DNA from: Cephalotus follicularis
Taxonomy: Eukaryota; Streptophyta; Magnoliopsida; Oxalidales; Cephalotaceae
DNA: 64,000 nucleotides
Reading direction: 5' to 3'
NCBI GenBank assembly: GCA_001972305.1
Contig: BDDD01005853.1
Span: forward strand, 35,453-99,452
Positions 24,092-37,172 of the stretch are shown here, piece by piece; position 1 is the stretch's first letter; each line of letters opens with the position of its first letter. The notes under the pieces are model-generated. The model worked only from the letters and a program-made list of their open reading frames with translations, was not told the origin of the DNA and did no database searches. Made by a program: the position numbers and the translations under genes.

Positions 24092-27000
24092 TATAATATA
24101 TTTTGAAATGTGGAAATTAACTGGATATTCTTTTTAATTACTGAATTGCCAATTTGCCATAGTGGGGTTTGTTTGGATCCTAAAAAGTCAACTTGATCGT
24201 TTGTCTTTTGAGTTTTTGGTTGCTAATTTGTTGTTGGCATCTAATAATAAATCAGGAATAAGTAAATTGAATTTAGGGTTTAACCTATATATATTTTCAA
24301 TATAATTAAGCTAAGTATCATCAATAAAAATTAAAAAAAAAAGAGTTAAGTTTCACAATTTTTTTAATTAAGTGATCACTCAATTTAACCTTATATCTAT
24401 ATAATTTCATGATCATCACACAAATTATATATTGCGCATATCACACTACACGGTGTAAAATACTGTTACTATATCACATACATAGTATATTCCAAGCCAA
24501 CGGACCAGATGACTACTGATTTGGATATTTAGGAGAGACTGTACAACAACTTGAACAATTTATTAACTACATAAATTTTCATGCAAGTAAAATATAGCAA
24601 ACCAATAAAATTGATTGAAACAAAACTGTCATAATTTGGTAAAATTAAGGGATATTCATGTCCCGTTCTACTTATCTTTCATGGTGTGAGACATATATAT
24701 ATAATTTTAAGGTTGTCTACGGTAGTGATATTTTGGTTTCAATATTCTTTGTTTTTCCAAGTTGTGCTTGTAGCACAATCACCTAAGTATTTAGTTATTT
24801 GTCTGATATTTATTCAATAAATTTTATTTTTAAACTTCCGTGCCTTTACGTAGTTATAAAGTCGTGAAAAATTCGGGTTAATAAAAAAAAATTTACCCAA
24901 ATACTAGAATTGAATCATTTTTTTTCAATTTAGGTAATTTGGATAAATCGGGTTTAACTAATCAAAATTTTTTGTATTTACATGTTTGGGTTTGGAGGTG
25001 TTGAGATTTCAGTGTTCGAATATCCGAAAAATTTGATTTAAAAAACGACGTTTTAATTGATTTACTCAATATAATTTAGTTATTGATCTATCTCTATCAT
25101 CAATTCTGATAAATTATTGGGTAAAACTTGAATTACCCGACTTCATTCCGGTTCAAGTAGTAACAAAACCCAACGTTATTTGATTTGGTTTGGGATAACT
25201 ATTTTGGACTACCCAAAAAAATAAAACCCAATCCTAATTGCTTATTCGGGTATGGTAATACACGATTGCATAGTCGGAAGTAGTTACTGCTTGTAAGTTC
25301 ACAAATACCAAACTTCAACCATATCAAACATCATTACCACATATGTACAATATTTCAACTAGTGAAAGACAGAATATAATGAGAATTGTATACTTTCTAC
25401 AATCTCTAAAAAAAATTCCCTATATATATCCATCAACTGATCAACATGTACATTGATTTCCTTTTAAATAATCCTAACTTCAAAAGGGAACATTTGGGCA
25501 TCTAGACGTCTTCTAACTTCAATTCAAATCATGTTCCCCAATTAAATTAAAAAGGACATAATGCACCGGCACAGGGAAATGTGCACCTGATTAAAGATTG
25601 AATGGAAAGAAAAGCAGGTCATTAACAACTTTTTGTGAAAATTAAAACATGCTTTGGCAGCCTTGAGCTCAGTATCAAAATATATCTATATATAAATGGC
25701 AAAAGGTCTTTTTTAGTTTCTAAACTTACTCAAATGTTTAATTCATTACTTTTTATTTAATTTTAATTAATTAAAAACCTGAAATTTATTTAAATATTCA
25801 ATTTTTTTACCCAAATCAGATTTTCAATTCAGGATTCAACATTTTTTTTTTTTTGTTGAATCATAAATTTTTTAGTAAAGTAATGTCTCTTAAAAAAATA
25901 TAATGCCTAACATACCGAATTTGTTAGCCAACTTAACGGTCAACTTAATAGAGTTACTGAATTAAGATATTTAATTGACTAAAATAGAAGATGATGTACT
26001 AAATTAAAAATTTGAGTAAACTTTAGATACTTTATTGAATCGATTTACTGAGTTGAAATATTTTATTAATTAAAAAAATGGGTTTTGTTTTAAACATTTT
26101 TCTGAATTGTTAATTGTGTCAAATGTCTGAAAAACATCTAATTTTTATTAAATACTACATATTTTTTATTGATTCAATTTATAATCAATTAATCAGAAAA
26201 ATGCTTAACAAATGTCCTTAACAAAACCTATAAAAAAATTAGGTATTGAATTAAATATTTGAATACACTTTAGATAATAAATATGACATTTTAACTACAT
26301 AAATATAAGTCAAAAATTAAAAAGTATGTTCCCTCATAAAATGGAGTGAAGTTTAAAGGGTTATCTGGGATCTAGAATAGACTGAGTATAGATTCTTTGC
26401 CTTTTCCCTGAATTTAAGAAACATATACAAAACTCTCCAACTCTCAACGTCTCAAAGTCAGATTTTATAAGGTGGTCGGTTGATCACTAATGATGCCTTC
26501 CCATGTTTCTATATTTCAAGCAATAGTGCTCCTATAGCTTAACTAATTAATTAATTAATTAACCCATATACCAATAATAAAAGATTGAATATCTGTCTTT
26601 GCATATATAGGATTGTATGGATTTAGAAAAGGGAAAGGTTTTCAGTGACAATTCTTTGGACGAAATTGGTAGTTTGCATTATTTAGATAATTGTGGTGGA
26701 TTTGGTAAATCAAATTAAGTGAATATATATATGTAGGGTAAAAAATATACTTTGATATAGTATATAATAAGAACATATCATATTACATGATATTGTAGTG
26801 TATATGTGGACGTTGCTTTCAAGAAAGAGTTTACTATTTAAAAAGATGATGATGCTGCTTTAACGTTCTGGCAGGTCATTCCTTTTTCTTTTTTCTTTTT
26901 TTAAATCATTTTTTAATGTGCGCAAGGTAAACTCAATAAGACTTTATAGGCTTACTTTATCTCTGTCGATCTGCCTTTAAATCTACGTAGAATCGTATTC

Positions 27001-28395
27001 TTGGATATGGTTTGCATGTGCTAGTATACTCTCGATGGTTTGCCTTTTAATTGGACAAAAGCCTTTTTTAGGGCATGGCCAGCCATTGATTATTGGCAAT
27101 TTGGCATGAGTATGCCCACGTAAACTAACCAACATATATATGCCAAATATTGATCACAGGGTATATATATATATATAGTTTTTTTTTTGTACAAGTAATT
27201 TTCAACTGCCTGTCTTTTGAGTATGTACCATCATTCTACTTAAGGTTTCAATTTGATTGCACTGGCATATGTGACAAGGAGTGGGCTTATCTCCTTTTCT
27301 TTTAAAGAAATAAATTCATCTTTAAAAAACTCGTTTTATAAATATAATTAACAAATATATATAAATAAAGATGAATTAGATATTTTTAATTATTTCATTT
27401 TCTTATAACAATTTCAACTGCTATAATTATAATTGACTTAACGGTTAAAATTGTTATGAAAAAAAGAAATAGTTAAAGATATAAAATTAACATAAATAAT
27501 CTAAATATATAAATTATCATATTTAATGATTGAATTTATAAAACCAATTGTTGAATGACAAATTTTTTTAAAAAAAACATGAAACTATCATTTTCTTTAA
27601 AAAAAAAAAACGGAAATCACTCTTTATATCATCTGTGTCTTTACAGCATAGTGGTCCTAATTCAACTTGTTATCTCAACCGTGGTAAATTTGCATTGTGA
27701 TATGTATCATCTTTCCTTATATGGCAACTGGAATATATTTTTTTTTTCCTTTCTAACAAATTGAACATCTAAATCATATTTTACTAATGACAAAAATCCA
27801 AATTGAGAAAAACTATGGGAAAGATCAGAAATCCACTATAAATGTGACTTCACTTTCAGTTATGTGTGTGTATATATATATATATATGCAAAACCTAATA
27901 CCTAAAAGTACTAATATATCCCTCGCATAATAAAAAAAATTCGAGAGTATGTTGCAACACATGACGGTGTGTCATATATATACCAAAAAAATCTAAAATT
28001 GTCTAACGATTTGATTGACAAAATATATAGAATAAATCAAAAATATTTGGAGATACATCTAGTAAGGCATGTAGTAATACGTAGCAGTGTGCTGAACACC
28101 TAAAAATCTAAAATTATCTAACGGTTTGATTTAGTCCACATAATAAGAAATGTAGCAACACATGGCATTGTGCCGAATACCCGAAAATCCGATTTTTTAA
28201 TCTGTTTTGTATCCAACCGCTAGATTTGATGTTCTTGACATGTAGATTATACATGACAATTTTCAAGTCAATAGAACATCAATAACTATTTCAAATATGC
28301 AAATTAAATTTTAACCGTAAAAAAAAATTGACCTATTAAAAGTAAATAAAAAAACTAACATTTAATAAAAAAGTTGCTGCAACTGGTGCCCAACG

Positions 28396-28439
<44 letters not shown>

Positions 28440-28830
28440 ATGAAATGACATTGCATCCAACTTAAGTGTATAGTCACACTAATTATCGTATTTATGAATA
28501 GTATGTTTTAAATCCAATCGATGAATTTGATGATCTATTTGTCTAGATCATGCATGCAAATTTTCAAGTTAATTGAATATCTCTAACTATTTCATTTCAA
28601 GATAAAAAAATCTAATCGCTCTATAATTTACTCATAAACAATAGAAAATTATAATATTCAATATAATATTTATAGATATCTGATTGACTTGAAAATTTTC
28701 ATGAGTGATCTATATTAATAGAATATCAAATCTAACGGTTAGATTTAAAAAAAAATCAATATCAAGTAATCTAATTAAGGTGATTTATACACCTAAATTG
28801 AGTACAATATCACTTTATATATATATATAT
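24092..28830. other. AT-rich intergenic DNA with degenerate repeats
   Basis: No gene is seen on either strand. Contents recognised: AT-rich fold-back-like stretches at 25730-26330, 27300-27560, 27900-28330 and 28430-28812, an (AC)n microsatellite at about 28399-28433, and TA runs at 27163-27177 and 27870-27886. The right end is the TATAT duplication flanking element 3 (28826-28830). Confidence 0.6.
28430..28812. repeat. AT-rich fold-back repeat, MITE-like
   Basis: About 380 bp starting AAGTGTATAGTCACACTAAT and ending near GAGTACAATATCAC. The two halves are imperfect inverted copies: a TTGATGATCTATTTGTC-like segment in one half mirrors a GATCTATATTAATAGAATATC-like segment in the other. Related copies lie at 9880-10215 and 63400-63725. 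The family is not identified. Confidence 0.45.
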
Positions 28831-29064
28831 TGTTGATATAGAAATCAACTTGACAACTGTAAGCCTAGAAATTTTATATGTTTGTATTATATAATATGGT
28901 GAAATGGTTATTTGGGCTTGGTACTGTTATCTTCTCTTCTTGGGCCAAACTTTGGCTATGGAAGAAATGTAATTGTTGAGCTGAACTTGGACATGGAAGG
29001 AGAAAAGGATGTTGGCCCGGTTATTGCAAAGAAAGGCGGCATGAGACTTGTTCTAGAGCCTTCC

Positions 29065-29152
29065 GCTCAAATAAAAGGATATATTTTGTGGCAAAAAAGG
29101 ACCACTTGCTCAAATAAAAGGATATATTTTGTGGCAAAAAAGGACCACTTGC
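29065..29152. repeat. 43-bp tandem duplication
   Basis: Two adjacent copies beginning GCTCAAATAAAAGGATATAT, starting at 29065 and 29108, apparently identical. Adjacent 29210-29260 is a mixed CT/CA microsatellite. Confidence 0.85.
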
Positions 29153-29814
29153 CTCATAATTCGGGGAAGAGACAAAGGTGATCGTTTTTGTTTAGAGAGT
29201 TCAATACTCTCTCTCACACACACACACACTCTCTCTCTCCCTCTCTACTCTCATTTTATCTTCTCGTCTCCGGACCCAGAAGGAGACAACGAGAGAGTGA
29301 AATTGAGAGAGGAAGCTTAGTTTGGCGCAAAGAAGGAGTCGCCAGTCTTGCAGCAGTGAGTAGAACCAGAAGGAAATATCGAATCGACGGTTTTACAACA
29401 GTTCTCTGAGATCTGCAAGGATCAATTGTTATTGAGGTAGGTTATACTCCTATGCCTTGAACTGATATATGTATATATATATATGATGTGTTGTTGTATG
29501 ATATTGTGAATTGATAGATCGTATTGTTATAAATTGATATGTGGTGCTGCAATGAACTGATTAGATTGGGATTATGGTTAGAATCAATCACTGAAGCTTA
29601 TGACTCCATTGAATTGAATGATTGATTTCCTGAATCGGATTTGGATTGTAGATGAGCTGTTTATCAACCATAGATTATAGTCCTACTAGGTTTTAGACCG
29701 TTGACGCTTTACTAAGGGCGTACCCTAGTACTAGAGGCAGACCTCGTACGTGAAGGCGATCGAATTATTATGCCTAGTACTTGTGTTAAACACTAAGTCT
29801 AAGTCAGACCTGCT

Positions 29815-30165
29815 GTGACATTCGTGTCCCAGTAGTCTGTGTCTGTGAGCCTACGTGGCCTTCTGTCTGTCTGTCTTGCTGTCAGTCTATTTTTCTGGCA
29901 TTTATGACATATGCATCACGGCATTAATTATATTTTTTCAGTGTGGTTTTATTCCGATGGTTTTCTGCATAAGAAATTAATTTTCTTTTCCGTAAATTAA
30001 ATGATGTTTTACTGAAATGACTGCTGATTTCAGAAAATAAGCCAAGTGGTATGTCTTAAACATCCAATTTCTGTCCGTATCGGTTAAATTCTGAACAAAA
30101 ACTCAGTCTGTTATGGTTAAGTATATATATATAATGGGAAAATGCCAAATTTTATATCATTTATG

Positions 30166-30213
<48 letters not shown>

Positions 30214-30246
30214 CCTCTCTCTCCCCGTCTCTCTCTGTTTCTGCCT

Positions 30247-30289
<43 letters not shown>

Positions 30290-30640
30290 CATAAATGATA
30301 TAAAATTTGGCATTTTTCCATTATATATATATACTCAACCATAACAGACTAAGTTTTTGTCCATAATTTAATCGATACGGATAGAAATTGGATGTTTAGG
30401 ACATATCACTTGGCTTATTTTCTGAAATCAGCAGTCATTTCAGTAAAACATCATTTAATTTATGGAAAAGAAAATTAATTTCTTATGTAAAAAACCATCG
30501 GAACAAAACCACACTGAAAAAATCTAATTAATGCCGTGATGCATATGTCATAAATGCTAGAAAAATAGACTGACAGCAAGACAGACAGACAGAATGTCAC
30601 GTAGGCTCACAGACACAGACTACTGGGACACGGATGTCAC
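29815..30640. repeat. Large palindrome made of two head-to-head LTR fragments
   Basis: The left arm (29815-30237) reads TGTGACATTCGTGTCCC... into a CT microsatellite. The right arm (30240-30640) is its reverse complement, starting with a GA microsatellite. Compared by eye the arms agree at roughly 95 percent of positions over about 400 bp, with only a short CT-rich centre. The outer end of the right arm abuts a polypurine tract, so it is the start of a minus-strand LTR. The short open frames at 30113-30342 come from the CT/GA runs and are not genes. Confidence 0.9.
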
Positions 30641-32254
30641 AAACATATCCCCCTTAATAGAATTTCGTCCTCAAAATTCCCAGAACTCCAAAGGTTGAAA
30701 AGAGTTAAGCACTTACCTCATAAGATAAACAAAAATGATCGAACTCATAATAACTTTTCCACAATACATAAATCAGATCACCAAAAACTTTCAACTATCG
30801 CTTCTATACACATCAGAACCATTCACATATCATTATCAGATATTTGACATCAGAACCTGAAATTTTTTTCTCCAAGCATGACTCACAAGGGATTTTGACT
30901 CGCAAGATTTTATCAATCAGAAACCTCAATTTCATTCACTAATCAGATCGCGTCAAAACTTTAAGTCACGGATATAGATCCTTAACAGACATTTGATCAG
31001 AATTTTACACTATAATCCTCAACATTACCACATTCATAACCATACAGAGACTGCTGAAAACCTATAACTTGCTCTCATCAAGAAAATCATTTCATCAAAT
31101 ATTTATAACATATCACTAGAACTCGTAGCATTTCCATCATCTAGAAACTTCAATTCAATATCAAAATTTGAACCATACCAAAACTTTAAACAGTAACAAG
31201 GATCTTTAACAGTCATCTAATCGGCAGAGCTTATACTGAAATCCTCTGTATCATATAAGCATATCAAAGATCTTACTAAAATACTACCACTTTACAGATC
31301 CCTATTTCCTATCATCAAGTCTCCTATATAACTTGCAGAGGTTAAAACTAAAGTCCTCAAAATGCAACTCAAGTCTGATAAGATCATCTAAGCAACCATT
31401 AACTTAATTCAAAACAAGTCAAAAAAGTCTGCAAATAAAGCATTCTTATAGACCTCAAGGTCACAGTACAAATTTTTCTCTGCATTCACTTATTCACGGT
31501 TACTCGTTTCATACCCTAGTCATGAAATGAATCATCAAGCAGAAAAATTGAATCCAGAACTTCAATTTAACCTTATTCAAATAATCATACTCATTAGTTC
31601 AAGAAACGTTTGTCAACAAACTCCACATTATATCTTCTCGTAGTATAGCTCATAAAAGATACATAATCATTAAACTTTCCAGAAGGATGGATCAATCACA
31701 TCAACTACTCGACATTTATTGTACAACAGAGCATCACATTCATTAGAATCTATTTACTCCCAAACATATCCCCATTAACAGAGAACTCCATCAGACAGAA
31801 AAGCAGACACCAATCAGAACCTCATCAGAGACTTAAACTTAACTCCACAAACATATAAACATACTAAAACTTAAACCTTAAAACTTCTGAATTAAAAAGC
31901 TCTATCTCTATAGCCTCAGATATATAACCAACCAATGACTTCAGCAACATAATCAGAATCTCAAAACATTATCAGACATTTCAGATCTACCATATTAGAA
32001 CAAGGGGAATAAGGGTGTGACAACCCAGCAATAACTCTGTTGCGACAGAGAAATCCAAAACAGAAATCTCAGACCTCATAACATTTGGGTTAAGCTCAAA
32101 CGCAAACTCTATCACAAGATGATTTCTCGACCACAAAGCATGCTACCCACACTTATACCAGTACTCAGAATGAATGCCTACCAGAATGCATGATGTGCAG
32201 ATGACTCTAGAGAATCTGAAAACAAAAAGGTCTACTACCAAACTGACACGCACC

Positions 32255-32352
32255 TGCACCATGAGACTGCAGAGCAGACTTGTCCATGAGGTGGCAAAGA
32301 AGACTTGCGCCACAAGGTTGCATAGCAGACCTGTCCACCATGCTACAGAGCT
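32255..32352. repeat. Minisatellite, period ~26 bp
   Basis: Four imperfect units of the type CATGAGACTGCAGAGCAGAC followed by TTGTC, drifting in sequence from unit to unit. Confidence 0.6.
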
Positions 32353-32419
32353 GACACACGATGATAGTGCTTTCAACGGCATAGTAGATTATAGCTTTGA
32401 ACGACAGAGTAGATAATAG

Positions 32420-32510
32420 TGTTAAATGACAGAGAAGAGTAGGCCAACGCTAATAACGTTGCATGGCAGAGAAGAGCAGACCAGCGCTAATAGCGTTAAA
32501 TGGCAGATGT
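32420..32510. repeat. Tandem repeat, period ~38 bp
   Basis: Two to three units; GCAGAGAAGAGCAGACCAGC-like segments recur 38 bases apart (AGAGAAG at 32431 and 32469). Confidence 0.65.
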
Positions 32511-32549
32511 ATAGTTATGAGGACTCACTTTTAGAGATGGCCTTTAGAA

Positions 32550-32750
32550 GGGTCACCGATTATGATTAGAGTAATTGGATCACCGACTGAGATGAGCCCT
32601 AAGGGGATCACCGACTGAGATGAGCTATAAGGATGGACAACTGAGATGATCCCTAAGAGGATTACCAGCCGAGATGACCCATTGGATCACCAACTGAGAT
32701 GAGCCATAAAGGGATCACCAACCGAGATGAGCCACAAGGGTCACCAATAG
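32550..32750. repeat. Minisatellite, period ~25-30 bp
   Basis: About seven imperfect units of the type GGATCACCGACTGAGATGAG followed by CC(C/A)TAAGG. Units differ by point changes and small indels. Confidence 0.8.
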
Positions 32751-33027
32751 AAATTGAACCCGTAAGGTCACTAACATAGCGGACTAGGAAAGGAAGTCTG
32801 ACTAGACTAATAGATTTATCTTGTATTCTCTTCTCTGCTCTTCTAATGAATATCACCCTAGTCTGCTCTACCTCGGCAGAGGAGGCCGAGGAGAGTCTAT
32901 ATGTATCCTGGTATAATATCTATTTTTATGGAATGACCGGAAGTTTACTACCTCGGCAGAGATGGCCGAGGAGAAATTATATGTGCCGAGAAGGAATTGA
33001 TACATTATGGATGGTCCGTATCCTTGT

Positions 33028-34429
33028 ACGGTCGGTGTCTGTGAGCCTACGGGGCTTCTGTCTATCTGTCTGTCTGTTAGTCTGTTTTTCTGACAATTGT
33101 TACGTATGCATCAAGACATTTATAAATTTTTACCATTTCGATTTCATTATGATGGTTTTTCGCGTAATAACTAAGTTTTATCTGCTGAAAAATTTAATGA
33201 TGTTTTTTTGAAACTGCTGCTGATTTCGGAAAATAGGCCAAGTGGTATGTTCTAAACATCCAATTTCTGTCCACATCGGTTAAATTCTGGGTAAAAACCC
33301 AGTTCGTTTTGGGTTGTATATATATGAGAAATGCCAATTTTTATGTTATTTTTGCCATTTCTCCCTCTCTCCCCGATTTCTCTCTCCTCTCTCCCGTTCT
33401 CTTTCTCTCTCTGCCTCTGCCACCGGCGTCACTGCCGATCTGACGCCGGCGAGGGTACCAACAGAACCGCCGTCACCTCTCGGTCACACCGGACCCCTCC
33501 CCTGCACCGGCAACCGCGCCGTGAGCGCCCGACAAACTCTTCTCTCTCTCCGGCTATTTTCCTTCGTTCCGGCGTCTCCGGTGGTCGTCACGGCAAGGCG
33601 AGCCCAGATTCGGACTCCAGGCGTTGCGGCCGTTCGAACGGTGCCGACCTCGACCCGTGATGACGTCGGGAACGTCTATCGCCAGCGAAGGACAGCCGCG
33701 ATCAACGCGGCCGTTCCGGCCAAATGCGGTGGCGCCAAACCCAACGGGCCCCAGATCCGTGCTCCCTGGCGTCCAGCGCTCCAGATGCGACCTCTGCGGC
33801 TCACCGGCGACGCGCGTGGCTGTCACGCGCCGGCCAGCCTCCGGCGAGCAATTTCTGACAGTTTTCCGACTCCGTTCTCTGCGGCGATGTGANNNNNNNN
33901 NNNNNNNNNNNNNNNNNNNNNNNNNNNNNNNNNNNNNNNNNNNNNNNNNNNNNNNNNNNNNNNNNNNNNNNNNNNNNNNNNNNNNNNNNNNNNNNNNNNN
34001 NNNNNNNNNNNNNNNNNNNNNNNNNNNNNNNNNNNNNNNNNNNNNNNNNNNNNNNNNNNNNNNNNNNNNNNNNNNNNNNNNNNNNNNNNNNNNNNNNNNN
34101 NNNNNNNNNNNNNNNNNNNNNNNNNNNNNNNNNNNNNNNNNNNNNNNNNNNNNNNNNNNNNNNNNNNNNNNNNNNNNNNNNNNNNNNNNNNNNNNNNNNN
34201 NNNNNNNNNNNNNNNNNNNTGATGGTTTTCCGCGTAATAACTAAGTTTTATCTGCTGAAAAATTTAATGATGTTTTTTCTGAAACTGCTGCTGATTTCGG
34301 AAAATAGGCCAAGTGGTATGTCCTAAAAATCCAATTTCTGTCCGTAACGGTTAAATTCTGGGTAAAAACCTAGTCCGTTTTGGGTTGAATATATATGAGA
34401 AATTGCAATTTTTTGGCAAATTTTCTGCC

Positions 34430-34474
<45 letters not shown>

Positions 34475-36662
34475 TCTCTCCCATTCTCTCTCCCCACTCA
34501 CCTGCTGCCGTTACCGTCGGTACCGATATGGCACCGGCGAAGGCACCGGTCGAACCCCCATGACGCCCTGAGTCCACCGGTCCCAACCCCTGCACCGGCG
34601 ACCCTCCGGCGAGAAATTTCGGATAGTTTTCCGACTCCATTCTCCGCGGTGATGTGATCCGTTCTAGTTTCGCTGCGGGATTCCGACTCTGTGCTCCGTT
34701 TCATCAACTTTCGGTAAATTCTGAACTCTGTTCCGTTAGTTCTGTTTTCTGCTGTTTTCTGCATTTCTGTATCTGTTTCTGTTGCATATGAACTTAAATT
34801 GCTTATATGACTCGAATTGGATAACCTGGACGACCACTTGGACTAGATTTAATGATTTTTGACTTGGACTTGGACTTCTTTAATGTTTTCGAACGGATGT
34901 TTAAAATGAACGTTTAAAGGATGTTTTTAATAATCTGATTTCTGTTTCTGTCGACCGTATAGGTCGATATGGTTTTCTTACATCTGCACGCATTTCATTG
35001 CATTAACGCATTGCACGACATTGTGCATGTTTGAGTCTGATAGTCTGTTGTCTGTTTGTCTGTCTGTCTGTTGGCAGATGATCCTACCTTTGAGGTCGGC
35101 CATGGAGGCGACCAGTCGAGGGACTCGCTCATCTGTACTGTGAGTGGAACGCTTTCTTTAACCCTTTTTACTCTGAAATGTTTTTGATGTTATGAATGTA
35201 TAAGCGTGTTTGCTTATTTATTTCTGTATATGAATGATTTTAGATTACTCTATTTCTGAAAGATGTTTAAGTTTTAATATCTGAAACTTTCTTTTAATGT
35301 TTTCAAACGCTAGCAAGATGATAGTCATAGTATGATGCTATTTTCAGCTATATCTGTACATGATGAGGAAAATGATTCCTCTATCTGTTTAAATCTGTTT
35401 TAAATCTGTTTTGATGACTTTGATGATTTCTGTATCTGTCTGAAATCTGTTTTAAGTCTGTTCTGAAGAAATTGTGATTTCTGAATCTGCTAAATCTGTT
35501 TAAATATGTTTAGATGCATGGTGATCTCGGTATTGTATTGGTTACATATCTGATGCCCATGAGAGGCTTGTCTACACGTGTATGACTTTCTGCTGATGCT
35601 TGGACACGACGGTGTCCTTGCCACTATTTCTGCTGGACGTTCGGCCCGACGGGGCCCAGGCGTCGACCTTACTTAGTAGACCCCATGGCATCTTTATATA
35701 TTTTTTTGTTTGAACTCTGTTACTATTATATGTATGAAAAATCTAAGGATTTGAATCTGTTTGAAAGAAATGACTTGGTTTTTCTGCTGATTTCTGGAAA
35801 TACCGGTTTTTAAATCGGTTTTGATTTTATATTATGTTTAAGTCGTTTTATATCTGTTTTATAAATCAGATGCTGTATTTGGATTTCTGTTTCTGAAAAC
35901 CCTGTTTCAGTTTTATACTATTTGTTATATCTTTTCTGCAAAGATATTTACATGCAAGCAAAACTCTGCGGAGTCTTTTGTTCCATCTCACTAGTCCTGT
36001 GGACTAACCCTCTCCTCTGTTTTCTGTTTTTAGTTCTGACAGGTTAGTCTGCTGCGCTTTGTCAGCTGGAGTCTGTTTGTCTGTTGAGGTGAGACCATAT
36101 AAAGGGCATGCTACCAGAGTCAACATATGCATAGCATACTGCATCAATGTTTTAAATTATGCATTACTTATATGTTCATATAACTGTTTTTGGTTTTGTT
36201 TAAAAAGGGTTGAACCCTAATCAGGTTTTATGTTTTTGATAATACGGTTGAGGCAGAGCCCAACCCATTACTTGTTTCTATTTAAATTGTGATCTGCTGA
36301 GGGCTGAGCCCATTTTATAAACTGTTTCCTCCTTCGGGAGTGTGGTCTGTTGAGAGCTGGGCCCATTACAAACTGTTTCCTCCTTCGGGAGTGTGTTTTT
36401 ATAAATTGTGTTTTTCTTTACAGGGGGCATAGTCCTATAAACGAATACTACATGCCCGATTTTCGTAAAATTTTAAGAGTTAGAATTATTTTCAAGTTTT
36501 TCAAGAAACTTTTCTGTTTTCTTTCTGTTTTGAAGAATTTCCTGTTTTAAAATGCTTTTCTGAATCTCTGTTCTGCTGAACCTACGAGGTGAGTCTCTGT
36601 TGGAAGGCTTGGCCTCGTAGCGGACGCGACGGATTCCAGCGGGGCTGGGTCCGGGCGTGACA
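33028..36662 (+). repeat. Tekay-like LTR sequence, plus orientation, partly duplicated
   Basis: Matches the left palindrome arm from GTGTCTGTGAGCC onward, then passes the CT tract into a GC-rich stretch (33420-33892), the gap, and a second copy of the same segment (34220-34660). It continues to a typical Tekay LTR end, GGGTCCGGGCGTGACA (36647-36662). Short near-identical stretches at 36325-36345 and 36370-36395 (CTGTTTCCTCCTTCGGGAGT) are a further local duplication. The long GC-rich frames near 33314-33892 are LTR sequence, not genes. Confidence 0.65.
33893..34219. other. Assembly gap (327 N)
   Basis: A run of N between two copies of the same LTR segment; 33150-33890 and 34220-34660 are homologous. 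The gap size may be an estimate. Frames that run across it are meaningless. Confidence 0.99.
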
Positions 36663-37172
36663 GAATGATCATGGAACTACATTGTTATTGTTAAGGAATT
36701 TTATTGCTATGGTTATAGAATTCTACGGTATGGTTATATGAATTGTTGCATTGTGCATCCCGCATGTCATGCATTTTCATGCTCTGCATGTAGTAGTACC
36801 TACACACCCATTCTCTGAAATAGGTCAAGTCCAGGTGATGCAGTGCACGACAGAAGGACTAGATTACAGAGAGGAGCTTCTTCAGCAGAGCAGTTCCTAT
36901 GACCTACTTTGTGTAATGAAAGGGATGTTGTAGATTAATTATGCTTGACCTACCTACTTGTGGCAGAGCTGTGATATGAAACATTGATATATATGGATGG
37001 GTATCCACGCTATATATATATATATATAGACTGATTATTCCGTTTGCACTGTTTTGGTTGATTTAAGTTTTAAATTTATTGTATATTTGGATAATGGAAA
37101 ATGGATTGTATGGACGACGTGCCACGTGTCGGATCGTGGGGTCCTCCTTAGGGTTCGAGGTGTGACAACAAC

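Larger units (their letters stand above)
30641..33027 (-). other. Non-coding internal DNA of a Tekay-like element, with minisatellites
   Basis: Lies between inverted LTR fragments. Near 30641-30673 (minus strand) is a polypurine tract preceded by GAGGACGAAATTC. No gag or pol domain is recognisable in any frame. Three tandem arrays lie at 32255-32352, 32420-32510 and 32550-32750. Confidence 0.55.
28858..37167. mobile_element. Tekay-like LTR block inserted into the element 3 LTR
   Basis: Begins TGTAAGCC and ends GGTGTGACA, with TSD ACAAC at 28853-28857 and 37168-37172. Removing it restores a continuous element 3 LTR that aligns to 49477-49975. No coding domains were found. The outer parts (28858 to ~29815, and 36663-37167) look like one solo LTR of about 1.46 kb. 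The centre is a rearranged mass of a second LTR family: a head-to-head palindrome, a polypurine tract on the minus strand, non-coding internal DNA, and plus-oriented LTR copies. The motif GAGGACGAAATTC plus a G run (minus strand, 30649-30673) is typical of Tekay/Del chromovirus 3' ends. No TSD was found for the inner unit. Confidence 0.75.

Noticed and set aside
24860-25280. Possible hAT MITE with GGGTTT/AAACCC words
   Set aside because: No paired termini or target duplication could be found.
28399-28433. AC repeat as a CRISPR-like or regulatory array
   Set aside because: Plain dinucleotide microsatellite in a plant intergenic region.
30113-30342. Overlapping frames made of Leu-Ser or Arg-Glu repeats
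   Set aside because: They are translations of CT/GA microsatellites at the palindrome centre.
33314-33892. 192-codon plus-strand frame in GC-rich DNA
   Set aside because: Low-complexity Ser/Leu start from a CT tract, no family resemblance, and the same DNA is part of a repeated LTR; neighbouring frames run into the N gap.
29815-36662. A single clean LTR retrotransposon nested in the block
   Set aside because: No matching target duplication (left flank CCTGC, right flank GAATG), LTR parts in both orientations and no coding domains; better described as rearranged LTR material.
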